From G963704535 sp963704535 (GTDB lineage Bacteria; Chloroflexota; Chloroflexia; Chloroflexales; Roseiflexaceae), in contig OY969916.1 in NCBI GenBank assembly GCA_963704535.1, positions 1,302,001-1,366,000 on the forward strand: a stretch of 64,000 nucleotides of DNA, read 5' to 3'. The notes below the pieces were generated by a model. The model worked only from the letters and a program-made list of their open reading frames with translations, had not been told where the DNA came from and did no database searches. A program made the position numbers and the translations under genes. Positions 18,519 to 29,543 of the stretch are shown here, piece by piece; position 1 is the stretch's first letter, and each line of letters begins with the position of its first letter.

Positions 18519-21500
18519 TTACCGATGCATGATCGGCAGGTAGATAGTATGCCCTGACGCGGGGCCTTCGGGCTGTTCATGACTAATCTTCGGCGTGCTA
18601 TTCAATGGAATGGTCGGCTGGCTACGTTGAGGCTTGTTCTGATCTATACCACCGCTATTCTCCAGGGTAGAACCTGCGGCAGGTGACGCCGTCACCTCGA
18701 CCGTCAGCCGGTACTCTACCGCAGTAGCCCCATAGACCTCGACTTGATAGGTTCCACTCTCCGGCGCGACGACACTGACTTCGTCTATACCGCTACTCAG
18801 ATTGCTTACCTGTAGTAATTGAGGCTCGTCATCACCTACCCAGGCATAGAGGTCAGCGTCACCACTGAGCGATTCCACGCGCAGCGTCAGCCGATCGCCT
18901 TCTTCGAGCAGGTAGCGATGCGCGTGTCCCTGGCCCCGCGCCAGGCTGCCGAGTGATGGAATGTAGTTAATGAACGCCTGGTAGGGTAAGCGCGAGATAT
19001 GACCTTCCGCATCGGCGGCCCAGGCTTGCAGGTATTTTACACCAGGGCCAGGCCGCAAGACCCAGGGGTAGGTTGATGGTGTGGTGGTGTAACTCAGCCA
19101 CCCCGAGCCTTGGATGGGCACCCAATCACCGGCGGTCTGGCTATACGTGAACTCTATGAAGCGCACCGACTGGACATTGCTACCAGCAGCGCGGACGCTC
19201 AGTGTGGCGGTCAGCGCCGAGGTGCTGGCAGCCCCGTCGTTGATGGTAAAGTCTTCCAGTTCAGGAACGGGGATCAAGGCGCTGTCCATGCGGCAAGCGA
19301 TCCCTTCGTAATCACGCTGGCTATCGAACGGTGCCACTTCGGTGGCCGCTCCGGTCACGATGTTAATGGCGTAGAGCCGGTTATCAGTTCCTTCATCGGC
19401 GCCGACATTGTTTGTGCTGCCATAGAGCACACCGTTGCCGGAGAATGTCAAGCCTTCCATCCCTTCAACGCCGAATGGCCCGACGACAGTCGTTGCGCCC
19501 GTGCTTTTATCGATCTTCACCAGCTTGCCGCCCTGGCCGCTCGTGTTCGATGCTCCATACAGTTGGCCGGTCGGGTCGAACGCAATATCGCCGATGTCAT
19601 CGAGTACGCCGGTGCCGCTGATCACGACGTAGTCTTTTTTGTCACCGAACGCATCGGTGACGTGGAGGCCGGTCGTTGGATCGATTTGGAACAGCAGATC
19701 TTTCTTGCCGCTCCCCGATCGGCGGTGGATGCCGTAGAAATCTTGGGAGGTCGGATCGAACGCGATGCCATCCACGTCGTTGAGCGTGATCATCTTCAGC
19801 GCGCCGTTCCCTTTGCCGTACTTGTTGGGTCTCTGGGTGAACCTGCCGGTGATCAGATCAAGTCTGCCCAGCCGATCCATGTTCGATCCAAACAGGATCT
19901 CCTGGCTGGGTTTGAACGCAAGCGCTTCAATATCCCGTGTATGTGTCGGGCCAATCAACGTCGTCATGGCGGTATCGCGCTTAAAGGTCATGAGCCGATC
20001 CGGCGAATCGGTTATCCCATCGTTGTCGGCAACAGCGGCGCAGGCGTACATCACGCCGATGCGCCGGCGCGTGACAGGGGCCTGGACATGGCCGGCGGCA
20101 TCGATCGCGCGTGCCTCGATCCACCAGGGGCGGTCTTGATCCGGCAAAGTCAGACCTGCCTGCCAGGTACTACCTACGGGAATAACTTTGGTCCAGGGCG
20201 TACCGGCGCCCCGCAGACGCACTTCGACGGCGCTTGTGCCGGGGCTGGTCGAACCAATGACGGTAATCCGACCGGGGAGTACGACGATCCCTTCCGGCGG
20301 CTGGGTGATCGTTGCGACCGGCGCGGAGAGGATGTTGGTCAACACGGTGAGGCCGGGATCACGGCCCACCAGGGCGACATCAAGCCCGCCGTTGCCGTCA
20401 AAGTCGGCCAGGGCCAGGGCGTTCGGGCGGTAGCGGCTGGTGTACGGGATGTCGGCGGCGGCGTAGGGCGCGAGCGCGGCTGCAAGAGTCTGGGTGTAGA
20501 CGCTGAGCGTGCGCCAGGCATCGTGCGCGACGAGAATGTCATCACGACCGTCATGGTTGATATCGTTGATCGCGACGGCGCTGGGCAGGTGGAAGGATGG
20601 GCGAGTGCTCGGGGTTGTCACGAGGCGCCGGTCGGTTCCCTGGAAGAAGATATTCAGGTAGGCAGCGGGCGTATTGCCCCCAGCCGTGACGACGAGGTCA
20701 TCCAGCCCATCGTTATTGACATCGCCGGCGGCCAGGCTGTGAGGCAGGTAGCCGCCGGTCACGGGCGAGAGCGTGTAGCTGACCGGGAAAGCGCCGTGGT
20801 CCTGGAGGTAGACGACGACCGAGTCGCTAAAGTAGCCCGAGCCGCGCAGCGCGGCCAGGTCGTCCTGCCCGTCGCCGTTGAAATCGCCGGCCACCAGCGC
20901 GTCGTAGCCATCAGTCTCATAGGGCAGCTTGAGCGAGACCGCCACAAGCCCCTGCGAACTGGTGCGCCAGAAGCGGATGGTATCCAACAGGGGCGTGACG
21001 ACTGCCAGGTCGGGGCGGAGGTCGCCGTCGAAGTCGCCCACCGCCAGGGCATTGGGCGCGCCGGGCACGTTCAGGAACTGCGGCCCGCTCAACGGCGGGA
21101 GCGCCAGCGTGCCGGTGTAGACGGCCAGGGCGTTGTCGCCGGCCAGCGCCAGCACCACGTCAAGGCGCCCATCGCGATTGGTATCGATCGTCACGGCCGC
21201 CTCGGGCGACGCACCGGCGGGCAACTGCTGGGCACGCGCGAGAGTCCGCCCGCCCTCCAGCGCGAAGACGTGCATCTGACGATCGTTGACCGGGTCGAAG
21301 TAGCGCTCAGTGCCGATCGCGGCCCGCGCGCGCCCGTCACCGGCGAAGTCGGCGGCGGCCTGCACCTGCGCCCAACTGCCGACCGCGCCATTGATCGGCG
21401 CTCCCAGGAACGGGATGCCCGGCCCGGCGGCCCGAAGCTGCGGCGCGTGCAGGTCTAGGCCGTAGGCCCGGGGCATGAGGCCCAGGCATGATTTGTAGGC

Positions 21501-21634
21501 CAACGTCGGCGGGCAATCCTCCGGCGATGGCGGCTGGGCGGCGTGAGTGGTGCGGCCGGCGGCGGGGAGGACGGAGAGCACCACGATGGCGAGTGTCACC
21601 AGGGCCAATGGCTTCAAGCGGATGGGTGGCGCAT
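18519..21634 (-). CDS. Secreted FG-GAP/VCBS beta-propeller protein with YLPI tail
   Basis: About 1037 residues. The best start is the ATG at 21634 with GGAGG seven bases upstream (MRHPSA..), but that frame closes after six codons; the long frame is entered one base over at a TTG (21617, LKPLALVTLAIVVLSVLP), so an indel near 21618 is likely. A signal peptide is followed by at least five calcium-binding FG-GAP/dockerin-like motifs (DFDGDLRPDLAVV, DFNGDGQDDLAAL, DVNNDGLDDLVV, DINHDGRDDILV), a second propeller-like region of DUF-type repeats (about 520-790), Ig-like and pre-peptidase C-terminal domains, and the tail IYLPIMHR. Probably an extracellular adhesin or matrix protein. It is read in the same direction as the amidase-RHS gene, 147 bp downstream of it. 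Confidence 0.75.
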
Positions 21635-21780
21635 GTGGTGCCTCCGTAGATGTTGGGTTTAGCAGCGCGACAATAAGGGCACTAGTTGTGATGAAAGTGC
21701 TCAGTTTGGTGATAGTAAGTCCATCTATGAATTGTTTCTACGGCCATTTGCGATCATTTGGACCGCTTCTTCGAGGCATA

Positions 21781-22565
21781 TCAAGAATGTAATAAATTTC
21801 GTCTTTCCAAGATAGATCGAGTAAATTCGTCTATTGAGCCGCCAAATTCACCTAATATCATTTCAATCAATTCTCCTATATTTCCAGTAAACATTCCTCC
21901 GATCAAGCTTATTCTCCCTTCAACATATTCTTTTGTCGATTTACCAACAAATGGATAGAGAGCTAAATTGATTAATTGGCTTGTTGCCCATCTTTCAGCA
22001 AGAAGAATATTACGTTTATTGATCAAAGAAGCCGTTTTTCGAATGGCGGGAGCTGCGTTGCCTTCCCACCATGCTTTACTAAACAGTTTGGCCTGTGATC
22101 CACCAAAAGCATCTTTCCACAAACGAGCGCTTAAAAAATCGCTAGCTTTACCAATAAATTCATCAAAAATGCCTTCCGCAGCAGCTCCAGGAACACCACG
22201 AAGGATATTGTCATTCCATCTCGAATCTTTATTATTTTCTTTTGTCCATATATTATCGATCCAGTTATTTGTCAATTTGTCAACAGCGCCACCAGCCGCT
22301 CCACCGCCAACTACACAACCCACTCCAAAAGTATTGCCGCATATCCATCCACTTACAGCACCCCCAGCTGCTCCAGAAATAGCATCGCGAGTATATAATT
22401 GCCACGAAGACTGCGGTACTAGTAAATCCCCCCACCTTTTGCCATCTTGGTAGTTTTCCACAACATCATCTATGTATCTCTCCCCGACATTTTGTATTGC
22501 ACCGCCAAGCGCGCCAACACCAGCGTAAGCTAAATCATCTACACCAAACCAATAACCATATTCGT
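21781..22565 (-). other. AT-rich variable tip of the RHS protein
   Basis: Composition drops sharply from the GC-rich YD region, as is typical of exchanged polymorphic-toxin tips. It encodes GALGGAIQNVGERYIDD, a CGNTFGVGCVVGGGAAGG stretch and a helical basic end (STKEYVEGRISLIGG). No candidate immunity gene follows: only 146 bp separate the stop from the next gene. Confidence 0.6.
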
Positions 22566-25500
22566 CGATGTAGGTGGTAGGACTTTCCCCCACATACCCA
22601 TACCGCTGCATCGTCCCCGGCGCCCCGATCTCCCCGCGATACGCATCCTGCGTCAGCCACACGCCGCGCGCCGGATCGTAGTAGCGCGCGTAGAAGTGCA
22701 GCAGCCCGGTCTCGGCGTCGTAGTCCTGCGCCGTGTAGGTGAAGAGCTGCACGTCGCTGGCGCCGGCCAGCATCTGCCCGTACTCGTCATACAGCAGCGG
22801 GTTGACCAGGTCGCCGCGCTCGTCGGTGAGGGCGATCACGCTGTCGAGGCCGTCGGTCTGGAACCAGTAGCGCTTGCCAGTGTCGAGCCGCTCCATCTCG
22901 AACGGGCGGCGCATGCCCGTGACTGGCGAGGGCGCCAGGTAGTAGTAGCTCTCGGCGACCTGCGACCCGCTCTGGACCCGCGCGCCGATGATGTCCAGCC
23001 CGTCATACAGGTACGTCGTCACCTCGGCCGGCTTGCTGGGGTAGCTGACGGTCTTGCGGGCGCGGCGGCCATAGCCGTCGTACTCGTAGCGCGCCTGCAT
23101 CGTGACGGTGCCGTCCACCGTCTTGCGCACCGTGACCAGCCGATCCTCGCGGTCGTACCCATAGTCGGTCGTCTCGGTCTGGCCGTTGGGCAGCCGCCGC
23201 GTCTCGCGCGTGCGGTCGCCGTTGGGGTTGTAGCCGAAGGCGCTGTCGCCCATCTGGAGCAGTTGGTTGGCCTCGTTGTAGGCGGCGCCGGCGTGCTGGG
23301 GGCGCGGAGAAACCGGCAGCTTGGGCAAGCTGGGATCGGGCGCCAGGACCGTGCCGGTCTTCTGGAGACGATTGCCCACCGCATCAAAATGGTAGGCCGT
23401 GCTGCTGTTCGGCCCAGCCGTGGCGGCGCGCGTGAGCCGGTTGAGGGCATCATACTCGTAGCTGTGCTCCAGCGTGACGGTTGTCGCGCTACGGTCAAAG
23501 GCGGCGCGCGTCTCGCGCACGTGGGTGCGGTTGCCGGCCTTGTCGAGCGTGTAGGCGTAGGCGCTCTGGGGCCGCACGGCCCCCAGCCTACGGTTGTCGA
23601 TGCCGGTCAGGCGGCTGGCCGGGTCGTAGCCGAAGCTGGTGGTTGTGTCGTTTGCGCGCAGGATGCGTGTCACCTGGCCCAGCGGGTCGCGCTCGAAGAT
23701 GCTGATCTGGTCGCGCGGGTCGGTGACGCCGATGACCTGGTTGTTCTCGTTGTAGGCATACAGTACCGGGCGGCCGTTCGGGTAGATCATGCCGGCCAGG
23801 TTGCCCACCCCGTCGTAGCTGCGCCGGATGGTACGGCCCAGCCAGTCGGTCGTGCTGGTGCGGCGATCGAGCGCGTCGTAGGTTTGGCTAGAGCAGCCAA
23901 GCCCATCGCACATCCTGGTCTGGTTGCCATCCAGGTCGTAGTCGAAGATCACCGGCGGCTGCGCTTGCGGCGGCGCGCCGTACTGAATCCCGGTCAGCCG
24001 ATCGTTGCTGTCATAATCGTAGAAAGTGGCGCGCCCTTGCGCGTCTACCCGTTGCGCCAGTCGCCCGGCTGGATCGTAGGCGTAGCGCCAGGTATTGCCG
24101 ATTGGGTTAGTCTCGGCCAGCACCTGGTTGAGCAGGCTGTACTTGAACAAAGTCGTGTGCTCATTCGCGTCGGTGATGCCGATCAGGTTGCCGGCCTCGT
24201 CGTAGGCGTAGCTGGTGCGACCGCCCCTGGCGTCGGTCACAACGGCCAGGCGGCCCACGACGTCGTAGCTGTAGCGTGTAACGTTGTTGTTGGCATCGGC
24301 CACGCCGGTGATTCGCCCAAGCAGATCGCGTTGATAGAGAGTGTCGTTGCCGAGCGCGTCGGTCTGCCGGATCAGCCGCCGCATGGGGTCGTACTCGAAG
24401 ATCGCCGGGTGGCCCGCGCCGTTGACGACCCGCACCAGGTCGTAGGCCGGATCGTACTCCAGCGTCGTCGTGAAGCCGCGCCCGTCGCGGATCTTGATCG
24501 GCAGCCCGACCTCGTTGTAGGTCGTCGAGGTCGTATGGCCGTTGGCGTCGGCGACGGTGAGCGGCTGATCCTCCTCGTCATAGGTGTAGCTCGTCTGCCC
24601 ACCCAGCGGATCGATAATCGTCGCGATGTTGTCGTTCTCGTCGTAGGTCAGCGTCGTGGCGAAGCCGAGCGGCGAGGTGATCACCGTGGTGTTGCCGACC
24701 GGGTCGTAGTCGAATCGCGTCGTCGGGCGCGCGCCACCCGTCAACTCAGGCCGCTCCACCGCTGTAATGCGGTTGAGCACATCGTAGCGGTAGTCGGTGC
24801 GCTGTCCCAGCGGATCGACCTGCGCTGTCTGGTTGCCGAGTGGGTCGTGCTCGTTGCGGCGGATGTTGCCCTGTGCGTCGGTGACGGTCAGGAGGCGACC
24901 GAGCGAATCGTAGGTATAGCTGGTCTGCTCGCCGCGCGGGCCGGTAGTACTGATGAGGCGGTCCTCAAGATCGTAGCAGAAGGTGGTGCGATATCCGGCG
25001 GCATCAGTGAGCGACGACAGGCGGTTGGCCGCATTGTAGGCCATCAGCGTGCGACCGCGAAGCGGGTCAGTTACCGCTAGCAGGTTGCCGTTGGCATCAT
25101 ACTCGTAGCGAGTTACGGCGCCGACGGTGTCGGTCATGGCGGTCGTCCGCCCCAGCGCATCGTAGGAGTAGTGCGTGACGTAGCCTAGCGTGTCGGTCAG
25201 TGCCACCTGCCGGTAGAGCTTGTCATAGCCGTGGTAGGTCCAGAAGCCGGCCGGAAAGTCACGCTCGGCAATTAGCTTGAGGTTCTCGTCGTACCGGTAG
25301 CGCCGCTCCACGCCGCGGCGATCGACCGAACGGACCAGTAGATCGTTACGGTCGTATTCGAAGGTGCTGGAGTGGTGCTTGGTATCGGTAATGCCGGTGA
25401 CGTTGTCATTCTTATCATATGAGAACGTGACCGTATGGCCGTTGGCGTCGGTGTAGGTCCGCTCCCGCCCGGCGATATCATAGGTCGAGGTGATGACGTG

Positions 25501-28131
25501 CCCAGCCGCATCGACGATCGTGTCGCGATTCGCGAACTGGTCGTAATCGTAGTTCGTGACGCGCCCCAACGCGTCGGTGATCACCGTCGTCAGGCCCCAC
25601 GGGTTATAGCTCGCCAGAGTCGTCGAGATCGGGTCTTTCACGCTAAGCAGGGTGCCGACCGACTCGTCGTAGTGATATAGCCAGGTGTCGTCGAGCGCGT
25701 TGGTCATCGAGATAACCTGGTTATACTCGTCGTACCGCCAGCGCGTCACATCGCTGGTGCCGGGCGGCGTGACGCAACTCGTCGGTGGGTCGATGCGCTC
25801 GACTAGGTTGCCGCGATCGTCATACCGATAGTGCGTCGGATTGCCATTCGGATCGACGATCGTAGAGCGGTGGTAGTTGGAGTTGTAGCCATAGCGCGTG
25901 ATCCCATCCAGCGGATCGCGGATCTCCAGCACACGGAACCGCTCGTCGTAAAGGTAGATGGTCTGGCCGCCCAGGTTATCGGTGTAGATGGTGGCGCTGA
26001 TCGGCTCGGAGCCGCTGAGCACGGTGGTGTATTCCAGGAAACTGTGGCTTTTTGAAGCATCGATCTGCTCATACACCCGCCCCTGGTCATCATACTTATT
26101 CTCCAGGTAGGGGATGTTCTCCGCGTCGGTGAAATGGGTGATCCGGCCCTTATCATACGTGTACTTCTGCACGCCGCCATTGGCGTCCTGCACACTGGCC
26201 AGATAGCCGTCATTGTAGGTATAGACCCAGGTACGATGCAGCGGATCGGTGATCTGCCTGATGTGGTCGCCATCGTACAAGAATGTCAGCGAGCGTGAGA
26301 CCGTGTCGGTGATCTTCTTGAGTTGGTCGCCGTCGTAAGTAAACGTCAGTGTGTTCCCAAGCCGGTCCACCAGCCGTTGCGGGCGTCCCTGTGCATCGAA
26401 CTCATAGCGTATCTGATCGGCGCGCGTCAGGATGAAGGTGCCATCGGCGCGCTTCACCAGCCTGTCGAAGACGCCATCCTCCGCTTGATACTGCCCACCC
26501 GGCCTTGGGAAGAAGATCGGCGTGTAGCCGTCCGGGTAGCGCGCGACGACGATCTGGTCGCTCTCCCGTTCGTGGAGTTGAATATCCAGGTTCGAGGTCC
26601 AGCCGGGGCCGAAAAGCCCTTCACGCGTGTCGAACGAGTTGTAGGTTCGCTCGACCTCCAGGTTGAAGCCGGGAGCGCGGATGTAGACGTCGCGCTGCTG
26701 CTGTATCGCCTGGCCCGTGACCATGTTCACCGGGTCGCCGTCATAGTTAATCCAGGGCTGGAAGCCGTAGGTACGCCGGTAGAAGTCCAACTCCTCGGTG
26801 GTCGGCGGTGGCGGGACGGTACAGGAGGTCGCCGGTAGAAGCTGGAGCGTCGCGCTGTAGACCGCTTGGGCATACCATTCCGGGTGATCCTGGTAGATCA
26901 TCCGATCTTGCCAGTTATCCATGAACCCAAGCTCGATATGGCCGTATGTGAGAGCGCGATCGATCAGAGGGGGCAGCGCGAGGCCATTCCGCCAGGTGCG
27001 TGCGTCTTGTACCCCCCGGTGGGTCGAGAGACCAGTGTACTGGCCGGCGGCGCCGACCAGCCGGCGGGCGAAGGCGACATCGTTCGGCCGCGAGAGATCG
27101 ACCAGCCCCATCGGCCCACCGTTAAACGACGACATGGTGTGGCTGGAAATATTGTAGGCGATCGTCACAGTCGCCGAGGGGGCATTGGTATTGATGAAAG
27201 CGGCGCGCGCGGCGGGGTCCACATGCAAATCCGCGTAACGAGTTAGCTCTGCCTTCACGCCGCACGCATCCAGCAGACTCTTAACCTGCAGAGCCGTTTG
27301 CAAGTTCAGGTCTTTTTCGCTAGCTATGTAGTCCTGTGGACTCGTCACCGTTCCACCTGGCTCGCTCGCCCCCCCGTGGTCGGGATCGAGGATGACGACC
27401 GGGCCGCCGGATACTTGATTTTGCCCCATCAGCGCGAAGTCGCCCAGCCGATCCAGCGGCGTCCACGCGGTATGGTTGTGGCGATCTACTACCGTCAGCA
27501 CGGGAATCCAGCGGCTTGTTGGCGAGTCATAGGAGAAGAAGGACAGCCGCCGCTCATCTAAACCGGCGATCGCCGCCGGATCGTAGGTCTGTGTCAGCAC
27601 CGCCGTATTCGTGATCACATAATCGATCTGCTGCGACCCATCAGGGCCGGGAACAGTGCGGGGCGTCACCCAGGGCAAGATCCTGGAGATCGGTTGGTCC
27701 GTCGTAGTCCGCCCGGTCATGCGAAAGGCGTTGCCGATCAGACGATGACCAGTCGGTAGCCCGGTTGGCGCGAAGAGTGGGGCGACAGCAAGCGTGGTTG
27801 TCTGCGTAACCGCTCGTGCGGCGAAGGTGGCCGTTAATCTCAGATTAGGGGCAGTGAGTGTACCGCCTGCTTCTGGAGTGATTCTCGCGCTCGCCGCTAT
27901 GCTATTGTGGAACAGCGCGGGCAAGAAGACAACGTAACGGGCTGTCGGCTGGCTATCGCCAAACTGAGGGATAGAGGTAAGTGGTGCTGCGGATATGTCA
28001 CCCTGCTCCGTTGGCGCGTTCCCTGCTTGCGGTCTAGACGCACTGACACGCGCCGATGGCAACGCGCTGCCCACCAGGGCAATGATGACCAGTGTAAAGA
28101 GCCGCTGTATCAGTGCTGGTCGCAGTCGCAT
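21781..28131 (-). CDS. Secreted amidase_3-RHS/YD-repeat polymorphic-toxin-like protein
   Basis: 2116 residues from the ATG at 28131 (MRLRPALIQRLFTLVIIALV), chosen because it starts the signal peptide. After beta-sandwich sequence comes an N-acetylmuramoyl-L-alanine amidase domain (about 240-430): ILDPDHGG, SEKDLNLQTALQVKSLLD, YNISSHTMSS and GHIELGFMDN supply His, Glu, His and the catalytic Glu of amidase_3 zinc enzymes. Dozens of YD repeats (about 470-1780) form the RHS shell, closed by the core RYYDPARGVWLTQD near 1820. The remaining tip (about 1855-2116, encoded by 21781-22565) is AT-rich, Gly/Ala-rich, then lysine-rich, and matches no toxin I know. RHS shells encapsulate a C-terminal toxin; an amidase built into the same chain is unusual. 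Confidence 0.85.
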   Translation of the reverse strand: MRLRPALIQRLFTLVIIALVGSALPSARVSASRPQAGNAPTEQGDISAAPLTSIPQFGDSQPTARYVVFLPALFHNSIAASARITPEAGGTLTAPNLRLTATFAARAVTQTTTLAVAPLFAPTGLPTGHRLIGNAFRMTGRTTTDQPISRILPWVTPRTVPGPDGSQQIDYVITNTAVLTQTYDPAAIAGLDERRLSFFSYDSPTSRWIPVLTVVDRHNHTAWTPLDRLGDFALMGQNQVSGGPVVILDPDHGGASEPGGTVTSPQDYIASEKDLNLQTALQVKSLLDACGVKAELTRYADLHVDPAARAAFINTNAPSATVTIAYNISSHTMSSFNGGPMGLVDLSRPNDVAFARRLVGAAGQYTGLSTHRGVQDARTWRNGLALPPLIDRALTYGHIELGFMDNWQDRMIYQDHPEWYAQAVYSATLQLLPATSCTVPPPPTTEELDFYRRTYGFQPWINYDGDPVNMVTGQAIQQQRDVYIRAPGFNLEVERTYNSFDTREGLFGPGWTSNLDIQLHERESDQIVVARYPDGYTPIFFPRPGGQYQAEDGVFDRLVKRADGTFILTRADQIRYEFDAQGRPQRLVDRLGNTLTFTYDGDQLKKITDTVSRSLTFLYDGDHIRQITDPLHRTWVYTYNDGYLASVQDANGGVQKYTYDKGRITHFTDAENIPYLENKYDDQGRVYEQIDASKSHSFLEYTTVLSGSEPISATIYTDNLGGQTIYLYDERFRVLEIRDPLDGITRYGYNSNYHRSTIVDPNGNPTHYRYDDRGNLVERIDPPTSCVTPPGTSDVTRWRYDEYNQVISMTNALDDTWLYHYDESVGTLLSVKDPISTTLASYNPWGLTTVITDALGRVTNYDYDQFANRDTIVDAAGHVITSTYDIAGRERTYTDANGHTVTFSYDKNDNVTGITDTKHHSSTFEYDRNDLLVRSVDRRGVERRYRYDENLKLIAERDFPAGFWTYHGYDKLYRQVALTDTLGYVTHYSYDALGRTTAMTDTVGAVTRYEYDANGNLLAVTDPLRGRTLMAYNAANRLSSLTDAAGYRTTFCYDLEDRLISTTGPRGEQTSYTYDSLGRLLTVTDAQGNIRRNEHDPLGNQTAQVDPLGQRTDYRYDVLNRITAVERPELTGGARPTTRFDYDPVGNTTVITSPLGFATTLTYDENDNIATIIDPLGGQTSYTYDEEDQPLTVADANGHTTSTTYNEVGLPIKIRDGRGFTTTLEYDPAYDLVRVVNGAGHPAIFEYDPMRRLIRQTDALGNDTLYQRDLLGRITGVADANNNVTRYSYDVVGRLAVVTDARGGRTSYAYDEAGNLIGITDANEHTTLFKYSLLNQVLAETNPIGNTWRYAYDPAGRLAQRVDAQGRATFYDYDSNDRLTGIQYGAPPQAQPPVIFDYDLDGNQTRMCDGLGCSSQTYDALDRRTSTTDWLGRTIRRSYDGVGNLAGMIYPNGRPVLYAYNENNQVIGVTDPRDQISIFERDPLGQVTRILRANDTTTSFGYDPASRLTGIDNRRLGAVRPQSAYAYTLDKAGNRTHVRETRAAFDRSATTVTLEHSYEYDALNRLTRAATAGPNSSTAYHFDAVGNRLQKTGTVLAPDPSLPKLPVSPRPQHAGAAYNEANQLLQMGDSAFGYNPNGDRTRETRRLPNGQTETTDYGYDREDRLVTVRKTVDGTVTMQARYEYDGYGRRARKTVSYPSKPAEVTTYLYDGLDIIGARVQSGSQVAESYYYLAPSPVTGMRRPFEMERLDTGKRYWFQTDGLDSVIALTDERGDLVNPLLYDEYGQMLAGASDVQLFTYTAQDYDAETGLLHFYARYYDPARGVWLTQDAYRGEIGAPGTMQRYGYVGESPTTYIDEYGYWFGVDDLAYAGVGALGGAIQNVGERYIDDVVENYQDGKRWGDLLVPQSSWQLYTRDAISGAAGGAVSGWICGNTFGVGCVVGGGAAGGAVDKLTNNWIDNIWTKENNKDSRWNDNILRGVPGAAAEGIFDEFIGKASDFLSARLWKDAFGGSQAKLFSKAWWEGNAAPAIRKTASLINKRNILLAERWATSQLINLALYPFVGKSTKEYVEGRISLIGGMFTGNIGELIEMILGEFGGSIDEFTRSILERRNLLHS

Positions 28132-28337
28132 CGGAGTGTCCTGTGCTATCTGCGGGGAGCAAGCAACGCACAAACGAATCGCTACTGCACGGCAACGTCA
28201 ATCCGGCAGGTCTTGGCGAAATTCTCAGCGAATACTATAGAGGATTCTCTTGCTTACAGAGGGAAACGAGATTATACGACGTAGTAGATATGGGGAGGGA
28301 GGGGCTGCCGCTCATCATTACAAAAATGTTAAGTTGA

Positions 28338-29489
28338 TTAGGTAGCACGACACTGGAGGGGAAGCGCCACATCCTGGTGATCGATGAGCTGCCCTATGCC
28401 GCCGAGTCCGACCCGGCAACGCTGTCGGCGCTACAACACGCCTGGGACCAGCACTTTGAGGCATCGCAGGTTGTCCTCATCATCTGCGGCTCGCAGGTGC
28501 GGACGATGGAATTGCTGCTTGGTCGCCAATCGCCTCTCTACGGCCGCCTGACCGGCCAGTGGCCGCTGCGCCCGCTCCCGTTTGGCATCCTGCGCGCCTT
28601 TTTCCCCACCTGGACGCCTGCCGAGCAGGTTGCGGCCTATGCCGTTGTCGGCAGTGTACCCACTCTGGGCTGGCTTGACCCCAACCGCACGTTGGTCGAA
28701 AACATCCACCATGTCCTGCTCGCGCCCGGCGGTATGGCATTGGCCGAGGTGGAGTTCTTGCTCGCCGATGAAGTGCGCGAGCCGCGCACCTACCTAGCTA
28801 TCCTCCAGGCTATCGGGGGCGGCTACCGTTCGCTCGACGAGATCGCCAACGCCAGCCTGGTCGGCAAGAGTAATCTCTCGGCCTATCTCAGCCAGCTTGA
28901 TGACCTCAAACTGATCGAGCGGCGCGTGCCGGCGACGATTCCACCGGCGCAGCAGTATCGATCAAAACGAGGCCGGTATCACCTGCGCGACCCTTTCTTT
29001 CGCTTCTATTTCCGCTTTGTGTACCCACACCGTGCGGATGTGAACTATCAACCGGAGCGCGTGATGCCGGCGATCGAAAGCAACCTGCGCGCGTTTGTCG
29101 GCAGCACCGCCTGGGAGGAACTTGCACGCCAGTGGGTCATGGCGCAGCGAGACACTGACACGTTGGGCTTTACCCCGCAAACAATTGGCAGCCACTGGAG
29201 TCGGGCGGTCCAAATCGACGTAGTCGGGGTCAATTGGCAGACCCACGACGTCCTGCTGGGCGAGTGCAAATGGGGTATCGAGGCGGTCGATCGGAAGACC
29301 GTGCGTGAGCTGATTGATCAGAAGACCCCATTAGTGCTGGCCGACTTACCGAATCGCGGTGTGGGATGGCGCATCCACTACGCCGTCTTCGCCTGCGCCG
29401 GGGCAACTGCTGCTGCACGTCAGGAACTTGCAACGCACAATGGTTTCCTAGTCGATCTGGCACGGTTGTACGACGATCTCATGGCGTAA
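28338..29489 (+). pseudogene. Archaeal-type ATPase/DUF234 protein lacking Walker A
   Basis: The open frame starts after a stop at 28335 and first shows homology at HILVIDELPYAAESD (Walker B). It continues with the sensor region LIICGSQVRTMELLLGRQSP, a winged helix (IANASLVGKSNLSAYLSQLD) and the C-terminal DUF234 nuclease-like domain (LGECKWGIEAVDRKTV). Intact members are about 460-480 residues; here the first 80-90 residues with Walker A are missing, so ATP binding is lost. A GTG at 28377 could start a 370-residue product. Members are often solitary chromosomal ATPases or toxins-like accessory genes; the truncation, next to other broken genes, indicates decay. Confidence 0.7.
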
Positions 29490-29505
29490 CTCACGGTATT
29501 GATGC

Positions 29506-29543
29506 AAGCGCGACCAGGAAACGTTCCCTGGTCGCGCTTTTTT
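29506..29543 (+). terminator. Intrinsic terminator
   Basis: 13-bp arms AAGCGCGACCAGG / CCTGGTCGCGCTT around an 8-nt loop, followed by a T6 tract, 17 bp after the stop of the truncated ATPase gene. Confidence 0.9.

Noticed and set aside
19110..21458. 782-residue plus-strand frame
   Set aside because: Antisense to the FG-GAP protein and without recognisable motifs.
22696..25080. 794-residue plus-strand frame
   Set aside because: Antisense shadow of the YD repeats; its apparent repeats mirror the opposite strand.
28132..28337. Promoter for the amidase-RHS gene
   Set aside because: Several AT-rich hexamers occur on the minus strand (for example TATAAT), but none with an acceptable -35 and spacing.
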